A DNA stretch of 64,000 nucleotides. It comes from G963662675 sp963662675 (GTDB taxonomy: Bacteria > Bacteroidota > Bacteroidia > Bacteroidales > Prolixibacteraceae). Of this stretch, positions 44,801 through 51,880 are shown one piece after another (the stretch's first letter is position 1; each line of letters opens with the position of its first letter). The notes under the pieces are model-generated. The model saw only the letters and a program-made list of their open reading frames with translations, was not told the DNA's origin and searched no databases. The DNA lies in NCBI GenBank assembly GCA_963662675.2, contig CAXXHP010000001.1, forward strand, positions 558,001-622,000, read 5' to 3'. Position numbers and translations under genes: made by a program.

Positions 44801-46571
44801 GTATGACTTGGAATTGGATGGTAGTGATATACAAATTGAACAAGGTAACATTGAATCAATGAGTGATTATGATGAAACCTATTCTACAGGTGATGTTGTT
44901 GCTCCAAAGTTGAGTGCTGATGCAGAGGGTGTAGTATATTCATGGGCATATGCCCCAACTAATGGAGGTATTGTTGCAAAAGATGATGCTATTGGCTTAT
45001 ATTTCGATGAAGAAGTTATTGGTGCCGGAACAATTGACATTCACCGTTGGTCAGGTGAGGTAGTTGCTACTGTTGATATGACTGATGTTGAAAGTGAAAA
45101 TACTCTTGGAGGTTGGTATATTGAAGTTGCAGATCTTTCAACTTTAACCTTAGATACTGACGACGAGTACTATGTAATCATTCCTGAAGGTGCAATTGTT
45201 GATGTCGCTGACAATAAATTTGCAGGAATCGTTGTGTTGGATGAATGGACATTCGAATTAAGAGATGCTAATTTCCCAATTCCTACATTCGTTCAAAATA
45301 TGCAAACAGGTGTAATGGTTAGCTCTCCAATGGAAATTACATTTGACCGTGAGGTTGATGGTGATTATGGTTGGTTTGCAGTTTACGAAGAAGAAGATGG
45401 CGATGCTGTTGCTTTAATTCGTATTCCTCCTGGTGCTGATGTAAGTGAAGTTACTGAATATGCATTTGATCTAGGTATTGATCTAATGGCTAATACTACT
45501 TATTATGCAGAATTAGGCGAAGGTTCATTCATTCTTAGTGCAGACAATAGTGTTAAAACACAACAAGTAGAAATTGGCGAATGGTGGTTTACTACCGAAG
45601 TTAATGCTAATCCTATGGTTGAGCAATATACTCCAGCAATGGACGAAACAGGAGTATCTATTGGTACTGACTTGTCAATTGTCTTTGATCAGGTAGTTGT
45701 TGCCGGAACAGGAACAATCCAACTTCATCCAGTTGAAAGTATTGGTGGTCCAGTTAGCATCTCATTTGATGTAACTGATCCAACTCAAGTACAATTCAGC
45801 GAGAATACGGTTACCATTAGCTCTAGCTTATTGGATTTGACTTTAAATACGGAGTATTATGTGATTGTGGAAGAAACAGCTATTCGCAATAATTCTGCAA
45901 CTCCTGAGTATTTTGAAGGTGTAGTTGATCCTTTTGTATGGACGTTTACTACTTCTGATGGAAGTTTGGCAATTGAAACATTGTCTCCTGATGAAGAAAC
46001 TATTGAAGGTAATCATCCAACATTTGTTATGGTATTCAACGAGGATGTTGAATTGACTGCTGCTGGTGGTAGCATTCATGTAGTTACAGCTGGTGAAACA
46101 GTTCCAGTATTGGATATTGTGCTTGATGACACAATGATTGATGGAGCTATTGTAACTATCGACTATGTATACGATGCCGCAATAGGTGGCTTAAATATTA
46201 ATACAGATTACTATGTCACAGTTGATGCTGGTGCAATACAAGATATGACAGGCAACGACTATGAAGGTATTTCTGATGAAACTGAATGGACTTTCACAAC
46301 TGGTGCTGATTTTGCAACAGGAACTGAAAATCCAGTAAATGATTCTCTAGAGTTCAAGGTTTATCCTAATCCTTTTGCAGATATCGTAAAAGTTGACAAT
46401 GCTGACCAATTGTCTCGCATCATTATTACTAATGTAGCTGGACAACGTGTGAAAGACATCGTTAACCCATCAAACGTTATCTCAACTGGTGAATTACGCA
46501 GTGGAATCTACTTCATTACTCTTGTAGAAGGTGATGTTGTTGTTAAAACTGAAAGAATTGTTAAAAGGTAA
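38886..46571 (+). CDS. Giant T9SS-secreted protein with about 20 Ig-like (Big_5/SbsA-like) modules
   Basis: A 2561-residue surface or secreted protein. Residues 1-27 are a Sec signal (MRKSFTQLFSVLMLICVFGF, then QSLAIGA). The body consists of about 20 modules of roughly 95-145 residues. Each has a central strand of the form xIxFxExV (VITFNEDVV, LTIEFSKAV, LTLTFNEAVV, IVFDQVVVAG) and ends W-x-F-T-T-x-D-x-x-A-P, as in Big_5/SbsA Ig-like domains; one module (about 271-365) looks more like fibronectin III. Asp and Glu are very frequent and basic residues scarce, suggesting calcium binding. Residues 2489-2561 are the T9SS type A sorting domain (EFKVYPNPFADIVKV; SGIYFITLVEGDVVVKTERI). No catalytic domain is seen. 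Likely an adhesin or matrix protein; it is monocistronic. Confidence 0.92.
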   Translation: MRKSFTQLFSVLMLICVFGFQSLAIGATYWDSENSIPQDEYSNVIPTDIATQFVVAFSEVPTITTTGGTMVVKKEGATIATIPVNNTDGNSQVVGNTVVVTHGIASFEEESDYSIELSSSAVTVDGNGVSISSWDFTTGDFTAPELAATDALSPVGSGVAANLLGDPFELVITFNEDVVKGEGNIAIYQENGTVVELVEVTSEDVAVSGSEVTISVDVDARFLPETNYYVRVASGAFTDDVSAYGEDAEANIYDGISGNTTWTFSTRDNTAPEVTVVVSDETMVSATLTVTLSEEGTYEYYVGTTEPTDVGDFTAATSNTVDVTGLVGGTEYGVYIIATNTEDPVNTTDLEDSYVTSFTTVDDQGPIAQDRGTVEVNDITTGAYYIFDEEVVGGTGTLSLRKEGTNELIASIDAAGLTSTEIPEGEDYEGDWKVVFDFGASLESDGDYYIAFPVGYLEDIYGNLYGDDTPGIAVPVTATSWTIVGYDNLPPVVTFSTSTVDETIGNITGADTDDYIYINFDEDVYLTDGSDWPESGDEEEWTKYVSFKQGVVNIEVDDFEFYDDAIGIEPDEDLESNTTYTVILRSGVVEDENGNVLEGEVSFTVTTGDMDYAEYSYGPETDLGEDTPLTIEFSKAVFFDDGTDVNALTTADLADIITVETSFDGAAYVVVDPADYTLVYDAETMTITGTPTDGYESAICGDAASLVRMTFDDTDVEDANGDDFDGSASNEYTVSDFTAPTVTLLADEVVSSVITTSNATIVFSEDVSLLSEYGIDVETPFVLKKDNASGENLPFTVVSVGPAYTLTPDGWAWAAGDTYYYGVGSSMEDCAGNVAMATYKSFTVTGDYVAPTVIAETYTVNASSAYAMDVVAEGVEELTAGGLAIEVEFNQAIDDLTLTNPVTFIGGVTTLDITILPSDIDGSVLTITVPDYAIESATEYVVTLPAALVESNATYNGTDYAQFDGVSFTIKSKDTVGPIVDSSTPADEDVDIALDWGEDGLTLTFNEAVVLGSGDITIVEDATTEQTIVVGAAKVSLDEDGLVATIDAADLVNYSTDYTVTIPAAAFNDLASNPMAGDYVIGFTTEVNPDPVVIEGGLYPADGADLVPYSIDMTMEFSESVLENNAGSRKLVYVFEVVGTDTDYASIDAAGDISNTGDDTMVYYAYVDLEKIGANGNMVTITDVTLAANNEYYVLITPDAFKDESMPTEGYYEGITTYGAWNFFTGDVVAPSVSLDFTILRADDKPATDSDVILKFSKPVTKADDTEVTDIEIPTLVQLYKGATEIEFTGTINAEKTEITIDNASLVILDEFVADTEYTVAFGSGVLKGSNGDVLGAWDDSFTTSDYEAPDAPIVDFDGDEMDAISYTEEDGHLAELVLTDDASDAVKLYYFWTADLDATLGAQQVKDLGTEVAVADLDEGSIKLAFDEVMDSETEYRVVAIAEDLAGNMSDVEDFTYYTDDTVAPELAEALPTELGLTDKFLLVFDEDVEPIVDAYARIIDANGVTYYAPVANLDGEDADANIISIEINAAGLPISDDVATYTVEVDPGMIVDVPRLTEDDDDANVANAYAGILGSSFTVVSDDSVPPVLEDDTVDFVNPTPYQGTYYDYDGYYTSLTPTFTLEFSEPVSLNDNFTNYILYVDEYYGDSNIEYDIITAANISGEGTTTITITTNRALVENDEYYLEVIDGTFSDANGNEWDNDGNLDLGYYRAVDTNDTTPLQVSFKTPYDGYPYHFTDGETIDFVPDDEICLVFQNNLGGSGSDGYVIDDFYAYDEFFLDAGGYNGSMLIDTYELKQHVYMQVDGVDVPFEIEYSSSHHKLWFYTEDYEGFEKYKGQTITYGFNNLYDEDGNLTENAEMSFTIAEDAVSTDPVTFIPGDNDGDDETVVSIEIDQTFTVEIEGTIFTYDAIDTENNNLVMTASLLQDLGVFSLYNYEEDDYVPVTIVSYVETAEKSIITLVATDGLDSETKYDLELDGSDIQIEQGNIESMSDYDETYSTGDVVAPKLSADAEGVVYSWAYAPTNGGIVAKDDAIGLYFDEEVIGAGTIDIHRWSGEVVATVDMTDVESENTLGGWYIEVADLSTLTLDTDDEYYVIIPEGAIVDVADNKFAGIVVLDEWTFELRDANFPIPTFVQNMQTGVMVSSPMEITFDREVDGDYGWFAVYEEEDGDAVALIRIPPGADVSEVTEYAFDLGIDLMANTTYYAELGEGSFILSADNSVKTQQVEIGEWWFTTEVNANPMVEQYTPAMDETGVSIGTDLSIVFDQVVVAGTGTIQLHPVESIGGPVSISFDVTDPTQVQFSENTVTISSSLLDLTLNTEYYVIVEETAIRNNSATPEYFEGVVDPFVWTFTTSDGSLAIETLSPDEETIEGNHPTFVMVFNEDVELTAAGGSIHVVTAGETVPVLDIVLDDTMIDGAIVTIDYVYDAAIGGLNINTDYYVTVDAGAIQDMTGNDYEGISDETEWTFTTGADFATGTENPVNDSLEFKVYPNPFADIVKVDNADQLSRIIITNVAGQRVKDIVNPSNVISTGELRSGIYFITLVEGDVVVKTERIVKR

Positions 46572-46589
46572 TGCCGAATTGATTGATTA

Positions 46590-46623
46590 AAAAGGGGGAG
46601 CCGAAAGGTTCCCCTTTTTTTAT
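46590..46623 (+). terminator. Terminator of the giant gene
   Basis: GGGGGAGCC-GAAA-GGTTCCCCT (two G-T pairs) followed by seven Ts, 20 bases after the stop. Confidence 0.92.
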
Positions 46624-46690
46624 TGGTACTTTTCCCCGTCCTGAAATAGTGTTACACAAAAAGTAATGTTGCAGTACAGTGTACTTCTAT

Positions 46691-46787
46691 CGTCATTGAG
46701 AACCCACAAAGCAATATGTAGTATGATTTATATTCACCGTCATTGCGAGCTCCGCGAAGCAATCTGTTATTATCATGCACGAACCAT
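46691..46787. repeat. 97-base repeat, copy A
   Basis: It starts CGTCATTGAGAACCCAC and includes an inner unit CGTCATTGCGAGC ... GCGAAGCAATCT (46738-46765). By eye about 84 of 97 positions match copy B. Confidence 0.85.
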
Positions 46788-46868
46788 CGTCATTGTGAAC
46801 GAAGTGCCGAAATCTATTTAATCTACCACCTTCATTTCTTCGTCATCACGAGCACAGCGAAGTGATCT
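46788..46868. repeat. Two diverged CGTCAT repeat units
   Basis: CGTCATTGTGAACGAAG ... AAATCT (46788-46815) and CGTCATCACGAGCACAGC ... TGATCT (46841-46868) are diverged single units of the same family. Confidence 0.65.
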
Positions 46869-46971
46869 GTTTTAAAATGACTCGCACGTCAGCCAGAACT
46901 TGCTTCATTATCTCCAATTATTATCAGCAACAACAGACCCTGAAATGAATTCGGGGTGACAACTATTTTCC

Positions 46972-47068
46972 TGTCATTGAGAACCCACAACGCAATATGT
47001 AGTATGATCTACATTTATCGTCATTGCGAGCTCTGCGTAGCAATCTGCTATTGTTATGCACCAGCCAT
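46972..47068. repeat. 97-base repeat, copy B
   Basis: It starts TGTCATTGAGAACCCAC and includes CGTCATTGCGAGC ... GCGTAGCAATCT (47019-47046). It is the same length as copy A with no gaps, 281 bases downstream. Confidence 0.85.
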
Positions 47069-47077
47069 TCTATCACA

Positions 47078-47104
47078 CGTCATCCTGAACTTGTTTCAGG
47101 ATCT
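47078..47104. repeat. CGTCAT repeat unit with inner hairpin
   Basis: CGTCATCCTGAACTTGTTTC followed by AGGATCT; CCTGAA/TTCAGG form a small hairpin. It parallels the unit at 35959-35985. Confidence 0.65.
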
Positions 47105-47147
47105 CGATAAAACAACAACCCTCACACGAATTCATGCATGCCACCAA

Positions 47148-47177
47148 TTGAAATATTAACATTTGCGATTAACTTTG
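47148..47177 (+). promoter_or_regulatory. Bacteroidota-type promoter of the nitroreductase gene
   Basis: TTG at 47148-47150 and TAACTTTG at 47170-47177 are separated by 19 bases, matching the -33/-7 consensus TTTG-N19-TAnnTTTG (the first T is A here). It is 52 bases before the start codon, which supports the downstream ATG at 47229 over the frame's earlier ATG at 47163. Confidence 0.7.
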
Positions 47178-47228
47178 CATCGTACTCAAAGAGGTGACTC
47201 GAGTTATCCTCTCACAAAAAGAAACGAT

Positions 47229-47969
47229 ATGGAAACCCTATTTCAACACCGCTCCATCCGGAAGTTTAAGACGGATGAAATACCTGAAAAATTACTGAAT
47301 AAAATATTGGAAGCCGGAACAAGGGCTTCAACCACGGGGAATATGCAACTTTACAGTATTGTTGTTACTCGCGGAACAGAGAATAAGGCCAAATTAGCGC
47401 CTTTTCATTTCAATCAGACTATGGTGACACAGGCGCCTGTATTGTTGACGATATGCGCTGATATGCGCCGTTTTAACCGTTGGTGTGAACTGCGTGATGC
47501 TGATGCCGGTTACGATAATTTGTTGTGGCTTTTTAATGCAACCATTGATGCGATGCTTTGCGCACAGAATATTTGTGTTGCTGCCGAATATGAGAGCTTG
47601 GGGATTTGCTACTTGGGTACCGCCTTGTATAATGCTCCAGAGATTATCAATGCCTTAGAACTGCCTAAAGGTGTTATTCCAATTACAGCCATTAGTATGG
47701 GGTATCCTGATCAGGATGCCGGTTTAACAGACCGCTTACCTTTGGATGCAGTTGTGCATTTTGAAAAGTATGCAGATTATTCAGACTCAACAATTAATGA
47801 AATTTTCCGCGAGAAAGAAGCCTTGGAAAGCTCTATGAAGTTTGTTGCTGAAAACGGGAAGCAAAATCTGGCGCAAGTTTTTACAGACATCAGATACAAA
47901 AAAGCTGACAATATATTTTTCTCCGAAAAATTGCTGAAAACGATTCGTGAGCAGGGTTTTGATATTTGA
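47229..47969 (+). CDS. Nitroreductase family protein
   Basis: A 246-residue FMN-dependent oxidoreductase of the NfsA/NADPH-dependent class. It opens METLFQHRSIRKFKTDEIPE, where RSIRKF binds FMN phosphate. GTRASTTGNMQLYSIVV is the second FMN segment and ESLGICYLGTALYNAPEI the third. The substrate (quinone, flavin or nitroaromatic) cannot be told. The ATG at 47229 is chosen because the promoter overlaps the earlier in-frame ATG at 47163 and the protein then starts at the family position. It converges with the LytTR operon. Confidence 0.92.
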   Translation: METLFQHRSIRKFKTDEIPEKLLNKILEAGTRASTTGNMQLYSIVVTRGTENKAKLAPFHFNQTMVTQAPVLLTICADMRRFNRWCELRDADAGYDNLLWLFNATIDAMLCAQNICVAAEYESLGICYLGTALYNAPEIINALELPKGVIPITAISMGYPDQDAGLTDRLPLDAVVHFEKYADYSDSTINEIFREKEALESSMKFVAENGKQNLAQVFTDIRYKKADNIFFSEKLLKTIREQGFDI

Positions 47970-48013
47970 GTTACGTGCTTTAAATATCAATAGTAACAGG
48001 TGTAACCCAAGAC

Positions 48014-48724
48014 CTATCTAATAAATCGCTTTTCAATCAACTCATTAAAAGCCTGACGGAAATTGTTCCCAATGGGTAGTTTCTGTCTCCCAATTTCAAT
48101 CTGATTGCCTTCGATAGATTGAATGCAGTCGAGCCGAATTATAAATGATTTGTGAATGCGGAAGAAATCATTGCAAGGGAGTAACTCTTCCATCTTTTTC
48201 ATGGTTAGATTGGTGATGTGATGCGTGTCTTTGAGGTGGATTTTTATATAGTCGCCCAGTCCTTCAATAATACGAATATCCTTAATTTCTAATCGAACTG
48301 CTTTTTTGTTTGATTTAATGAAAATGTATGTTGGCTCAATTTCTTGATCTCCTTTATTATTTAGAAGGGCAAGTTGCTCTTCTGCTTTTTGAAAGGCTTT
48401 GAAAAAACGCTCAAAGCCAAAGGGTTTCTTCAAGTAATCAAGAATGTTTAGTTCGTAGCCTTCCATGGCATAATCAGTGTAGGCTGTGGTTAGAACCACC
48501 AGTGGAGGATTTTTAAGATTTTTGAGGAAATCAAGCCCCGACAGTTTCGGCATATTGACATCAAGAAACATGAGGTCAATATGGGTTTCTGAAATTATCT
48601 GGTTGGCTTCAAGGGCATCATCACATGCGCATATGATTTCGAGATTAGGAATATCGTTTGCGTATTTTAAAATCACTTGCCGAGCTAAAGGTTCGTCGTC
48701 AACGATGATGGCTTTCACGTTCAT
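48014..48724 (-). CDS. LytTR-type response regulator
   Basis: A 236-residue DNA-binding response regulator. The receiver domain (1-120) has the acidic pair DD near residue 9, the phosphoacceptor D55 in LMFLDVNMPK, TTAYTDYAMEG and KPFGFERF with the conserved lysine. The LytTR DNA-binding domain (about 130-236) shows IFIKSNKKAVRLEIKDIRII, GDYIKIHLKD and FFRIHKSFIIRLDCIQSIEG. It overlaps the histidine kinase stop by 4 bases, so the pair is co-translated. The targets are unknown. Confidence 0.95.
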   Translation of the reverse strand: MNVKAIIVDDEPLARQVILKYANDIPNLEIICACDDALEANQIISETHIDLMFLDVNMPKLSGLDFLKNLKNPPLVVLTTAYTDYAMEGYELNILDYLKKPFGFERFFKAFQKAEEQLALLNNKGDQEIEPTYIFIKSNKKAVRLEIKDIRIIEGLGDYIKIHLKDTHHITNLTMKKMEELLPCNDFFRIHKSFIIRLDCIQSIEGNQIEIGRQKLPIGNNFRQAFNELIEKRFIR

Positions 48725-49779
48725 AACGATTGGTTTTCAGGGTTCTTTAGATTTATTCTTAACCGAACTATAAAGGTATTTTCTTTTTTGTTGATGTCTA
48801 AATCATATTCTCTTTTTTTGTAAAGATAGGCTAGTCGTTGTCGTGCATTTCTTAATCCAATTCCATGTGCACTGTCATTTTTAGCAGTTTCCTGTTCATC
48901 GCAGGAATTACTTACTTCAAAAAACAATTGATTGGCTTCTATTTTAAGTGAAATATGAATGAATGGATGTTGGGAGTTTGAACGGGGACCATGCTTAAAT
49001 GCGTTATCAACAAATGGTTCTAAAATAAGCGGAATAATAAGCCCATTTGACACATCTCCATGACGATGGAATTGGATATCAACTTTTTCATTTAAACGGA
49101 TGCGTTGTAATTCAATGAAATTTCCAATAAACTCAACTTCTTTTCGTAATGGAATGTAGTCTTCGCGCGATTCGTACAGCACATGGCGCATTAGGTCTGA
49201 TAATTTCAGAATAAGTTGTGGTGTTTTTTCTGAGTTGACGAGTGATAATGAATAAATGTTATTTAGGCTATTGAAGAGGAAATGCGGGTTTATTTGGGCT
49301 TTCAGTGTGTTGAGCTCTGCTTCAAGTTTTTCACGTTCAACTTTGTTGTAACGTAAAGAAATGTCTTGTAATTCAATCCAGTCGGTTACAAATTTTGCAA
49401 GAGAGGTAATCGTAACATATACTGCAGATGTAAAAAAATGAGTAGAGAATAATTGTTTGGTGAAAACTCCTTCTTTGATAAAAAGGAAAAGAGAGATAAT
49501 GATTAGTGATGAAATGGAAAGGGTGATAATGAGCCAAAAAATATAGAAAATGTAGCTTTTCTTTTTCAGCAACTTGGGGATTAATATGTAGAAGTTTGTA
49601 TAAACAGCGAAAGCAAAACCAAAGTTAATGATTATGGCCATCAATACTATCTCAGGAGTAATTCCTAATTGATGGTCAGTTACAACATAAAAAACGATTA
49701 AGGCAAAAACAAGACTGAATAACCAGAACAATAAATGTCCGGTTTTTTTAAGTCTGTGATATTTACTGTTTAAGGTCAT
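48721..49779 (-). CDS. LytS-like sensor histidine kinase
   Basis: A 352-residue membrane kinase partner of the LytTR regulator. Four transmembrane helices (about residues 15-35, 45-68, 75-100, 110-132) precede the His_kinase (PF06580) domain. The phosphoacceptor H166 is in AQINPHFLFNSLNNIYSL. The ATPase region has PLILEPFVDNAFKHGPRSNS and AHGIGLRNARQRLAYLY. There is no periplasmic sensor domain, so the signal is probably membrane-borne. Its start abuts the GT2 stop by 0 bases and it overlaps the regulator gene by 4. Confidence 0.94.
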   Translation of the reverse strand: MTLNSKYHRLKKTGHLLFWLFSLVFALIVFYVVTDHQLGITPEIVLMAIIINFGFAFAVYTNFYILIPKLLKKKSYIFYIFWLIITLSISSLIIISLFLFIKEGVFTKQLFSTHFFTSAVYVTITSLAKFVTDWIELQDISLRYNKVEREKLEAELNTLKAQINPHFLFNSLNNIYSLSLVNSEKTPQLILKLSDLMRHVLYESREDYIPLRKEVEFIGNFIELQRIRLNEKVDIQFHRHGDVSNGLIIPLILEPFVDNAFKHGPRSNSQHPFIHISLKIEANQLFFEVSNSCDEQETAKNDSAHGIGLRNARQRLAYLYKKREYDLDINKKENTFIVRLRINLKNPENQSL

Positions 49780-50490
49780 TTAAATCCGATCCTTGCGTTT
49801 TGAAAGTTTCTTTATGTAATATTTTAACGGGTTAGTATATTTTAATTGTTTCCAAGGGCGGCTGCTGTGTGGTTTGTGAACAACAGGTAATGAGAATGCC
49901 ACATAATTACGAAAGCCTAGTCTTTTTGATTTTTTGGAGATGAAAACATCATACCAATCTTTTGTCTTCGACAATTCTTTAAATGAAAAGCTTTTAAGTA
50001 GGTTGACTGTGAGTAAAGTACAACAAAAGCTAAGGCTGTGTGATGTGTCTAAAATATCGGCCTCATCTTTCTTGAAATTAAGGTATGGAAAATTTATATC
50101 ACCTGCTTCATCAGTAGTAATTGCCCCTAGCATACCGCAATTCAATTGTTTGTTGCTTACGTCTAGCATATTGGTTAGCGTGTCTTTTTTAATGATCACA
50201 TCTGATTCGATAATTACCAGTGGAACATTTATTATAAGAGCTCTTTTTTGGGCCAGCTGCAGAACCAAACGGTAGTTAGGCGATGGTGTTTCAGTAATAT
50301 TTTCCAGATTAACCAGTTCGTATCCAAACTTTAACTGGTTTTTTTCCAAAATTTCTTTTGTTTCGGGTGTGCTGAAGTCATTAAAGATAACATGCATGTG
50401 GTTGCCATCTGCCCGATAAACAGCCTCTATGGTTTGCATGGTTGTTTCTATGGAATCTTTCACCGGGGTGATGACGAGTAAATCAGACAT
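49780..50490 (-). CDS. Glycosyltransferase family 2-like protein
   Basis: A 236-residue GT-A fold protein. It opens SDLLVITPVKDSIETTMQTI, the typical nucleotide-binding strand, and has LVIIESDVIIKKDTLTNML, where ESDV stands where family members carry the DxD motif. SLSFCCTLLTVNLLKSF follows. The C-terminus is basic (KYYIKKLSKRKDRI), which could favour membrane contact. The substrate is unknown. It overlaps the Ldh gene by 8 bases and directly abuts the kinase gene, so all four genes form one transcript in all likelihood. Confidence 0.82.
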   Translation of the reverse strand: MSDLLVITPVKDSIETTMQTIEAVYRADGNHMHVIFNDFSTPETKEILEKNQLKFGYELVNLENITETPSPNYRLVLQLAQKRALIINVPLVIIESDVIIKKDTLTNMLDVSNKQLNCGMLGAITTDEAGDINFPYLNFKKDEADILDTSHSLSFCCTLLTVNLLKSFSFKELSKTKDWYDVFISKKSKRLGFRNYVAFSLPVVHKPHSSRPWKQLKYTNPLKYYIKKLSKRKDRI

Positions 50491-51571
50491 TCTGTGTTGG
50501 ATTAAACGTTAAACTAAATTTATCAGCAAGTTGTTTGAGGTCATCAACAACTGCTTCTTGCAGTGGAACTCCGTTTTTCAGGCGTTCATAGGTCATTTCC
50601 CTTTCTGGGTCTCCCGGTATCAGTACTTTATCATTTGGATTAATTGTTTCGGCATTTCGGAAAGTTTTTATCCAATTGTCCATATGGCTTTTAAATTCTT
50701 CAGCCGGCCGAAATGCGTCAATGCGAAATGCACCTAAAAAATGACCGATTCCTTCACCAACTGGATTTGCTGGTGGCTCAAGAAAAGAGACAAACGGAGG
50801 TACCCAAGGTCCGTAGTTTGCACCGGAAAGTACGGCCGAAAATATGTCTACCATCGATCCTAAACAATAGCCTTTATGGCTGCCATGCATTCTGTCTCCT
50901 CCAAGAGGGAGCATAGAGCCTCCTTTTTTTAGAATGAAAGCGTCAGTAGTGGCCTGTCCTTCTTTATCCTGTGCCCAACCATATGGGGTATCTTCTCCTT
51001 TTCTCTGAAGAACTTCGAGTTTACCATTGGCAACGGTTGTTGTTGCCATATCAATAACAAAGGGTGGTTCTGTAAGTGCTGGAATGGCAACTGCAATTGG
51101 GTTTGTACCCAAAAAACGACTTTTCGAAAATGTTGGAGATACCAACGGACTGGCATTTGTTAAAGAAATTCCGATCATATCTTCATCTAAGGCCATCATC
51201 GCGTGGTAGCCGGCAATTCCGTAGTGGTTTGAATTCTTTACAGCAACCCAACCGCTACCAACATTTTTTGCTTTTTCAATGGCTATTTTCATGGCAGCAG
51301 GTGCAGTAACTAAGCCAAGCCCCAAGTCCCCATCCATCACTGCGGTTGATGGTGTTTCATGAACTATTTTTATTTGAGGGAGAGAGTTAAGCCGCTTCTT
51401 TTCCCAAAGCCTAACATACCCACTCAATCTGGCGACCCCATGTGAGTCAACACCACGAAGATCCGCTTGGTTTAAACAATCAGCTGCCACATCTGCTTCT
51501 TTCGCAGGACAACCCATTGCTTCGAAAACTTGTTTTGTAAATTCTTTTAAATAGGAAGAACTGATAATCAT
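50483..51571 (-). CDS. Ldh family oxidoreductase (malate/lactate/sulfolactate dehydrogenase type)
   Basis: A 362-residue NAD(P)-dependent 2-hydroxyacid dehydrogenase of the Ldh_2 (malate/L-lactate dehydrogenase) family. The signature DLRGVDSHGVARLSGYVRLW is followed by VKNSNHYGIAGYHAMMAL with the probable catalytic His, then GTNPIAVAIPA and MHGSHKGYCLGSMVDIFSAVL. GIGHFLGAFRIDAFRP is a family segment near the end. Substrate choice cannot be read off. As the first gene of the four-gene group, it may be controlled by the downstream-encoded two-component pair (inference). Confidence 0.9.
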   Translation of the reverse strand: MIISSSYLKEFTKQVFEAMGCPAKEADVAADCLNQADLRGVDSHGVARLSGYVRLWEKKRLNSLPQIKIVHETPSTAVMDGDLGLGLVTAPAAMKIAIEKAKNVGSGWVAVKNSNHYGIAGYHAMMALDEDMIGISLTNASPLVSPTFSKSRFLGTNPIAVAIPALTEPPFVIDMATTTVANGKLEVLQRKGEDTPYGWAQDKEGQATTDAFILKKGGSMLPLGGDRMHGSHKGYCLGSMVDIFSAVLSGANYGPWVPPFVSFLEPPANPVGEGIGHFLGAFRIDAFRPAEEFKSHMDNWIKTFRNAETINPNDKVLIPGDPEREMTYERLKNGVPLQEAVVDDLKQLADKFSLTFNPTQNV

Positions 51572-51880
51572 ATCTGTTATTTTCTGAAATATAGTATGTG
51601 TCGCGATCAGAGGTGTGGATTATTAAGCTTTTGTCATATCCACATCGGAAGACCTTAAAAACACAAAGTAAATACTTTCTATTATGTCTTGTCTATTTTA
51701 AGGGTTAAAAACTAACACAAACTTAATTGCTTTAAGTCCGAAACATTAATTGATCCGTTTCTTTTGGTATTTTTGTTCAGTAGAAACAGTTGTTGTTGAG
51801 CTCAACCGAATTAAAATGTCCTTTTTTTATGGAAAGCTCAACTACTTGACTATTTTTGTTTTCAGTATTTAAGCTGTTAA
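51572..51880. other. Intergenic stretch, 309 bases
   Basis: A divergent spacer. Two TATTTTTG boxes (51768-51775 and 51851-51858) fit the TAnnTTTG pattern for the plus-strand gene, but neither has a -33 TTG at 17-23 bases. Nothing else is seen. Confidence 0.45.

Larger units (their letters stand above)
46572..47228. other. Intergenic stretch, about 657 bases, filled with repeats
   Basis: After the terminator it contains two copies of a 97-base repeat and further CGTCAT-type units (46788, 46841, 47078), then the nitroreductase promoter. A frame at 46956-47159 consists of translated repeat and is not a gene. Confidence 0.75.

Noticed and set aside
46691..47068. Possible CRISPR array
   Set aside because: The repeats are long, unevenly spaced, diverged and without spacer structure, so they are not CRISPR.
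46956..47159. Plus-strand frame in the repeat-rich gap after the giant gene
   Set aside because: Almost all of it is translated repeat (97-base copy B and a CGTCAT unit).
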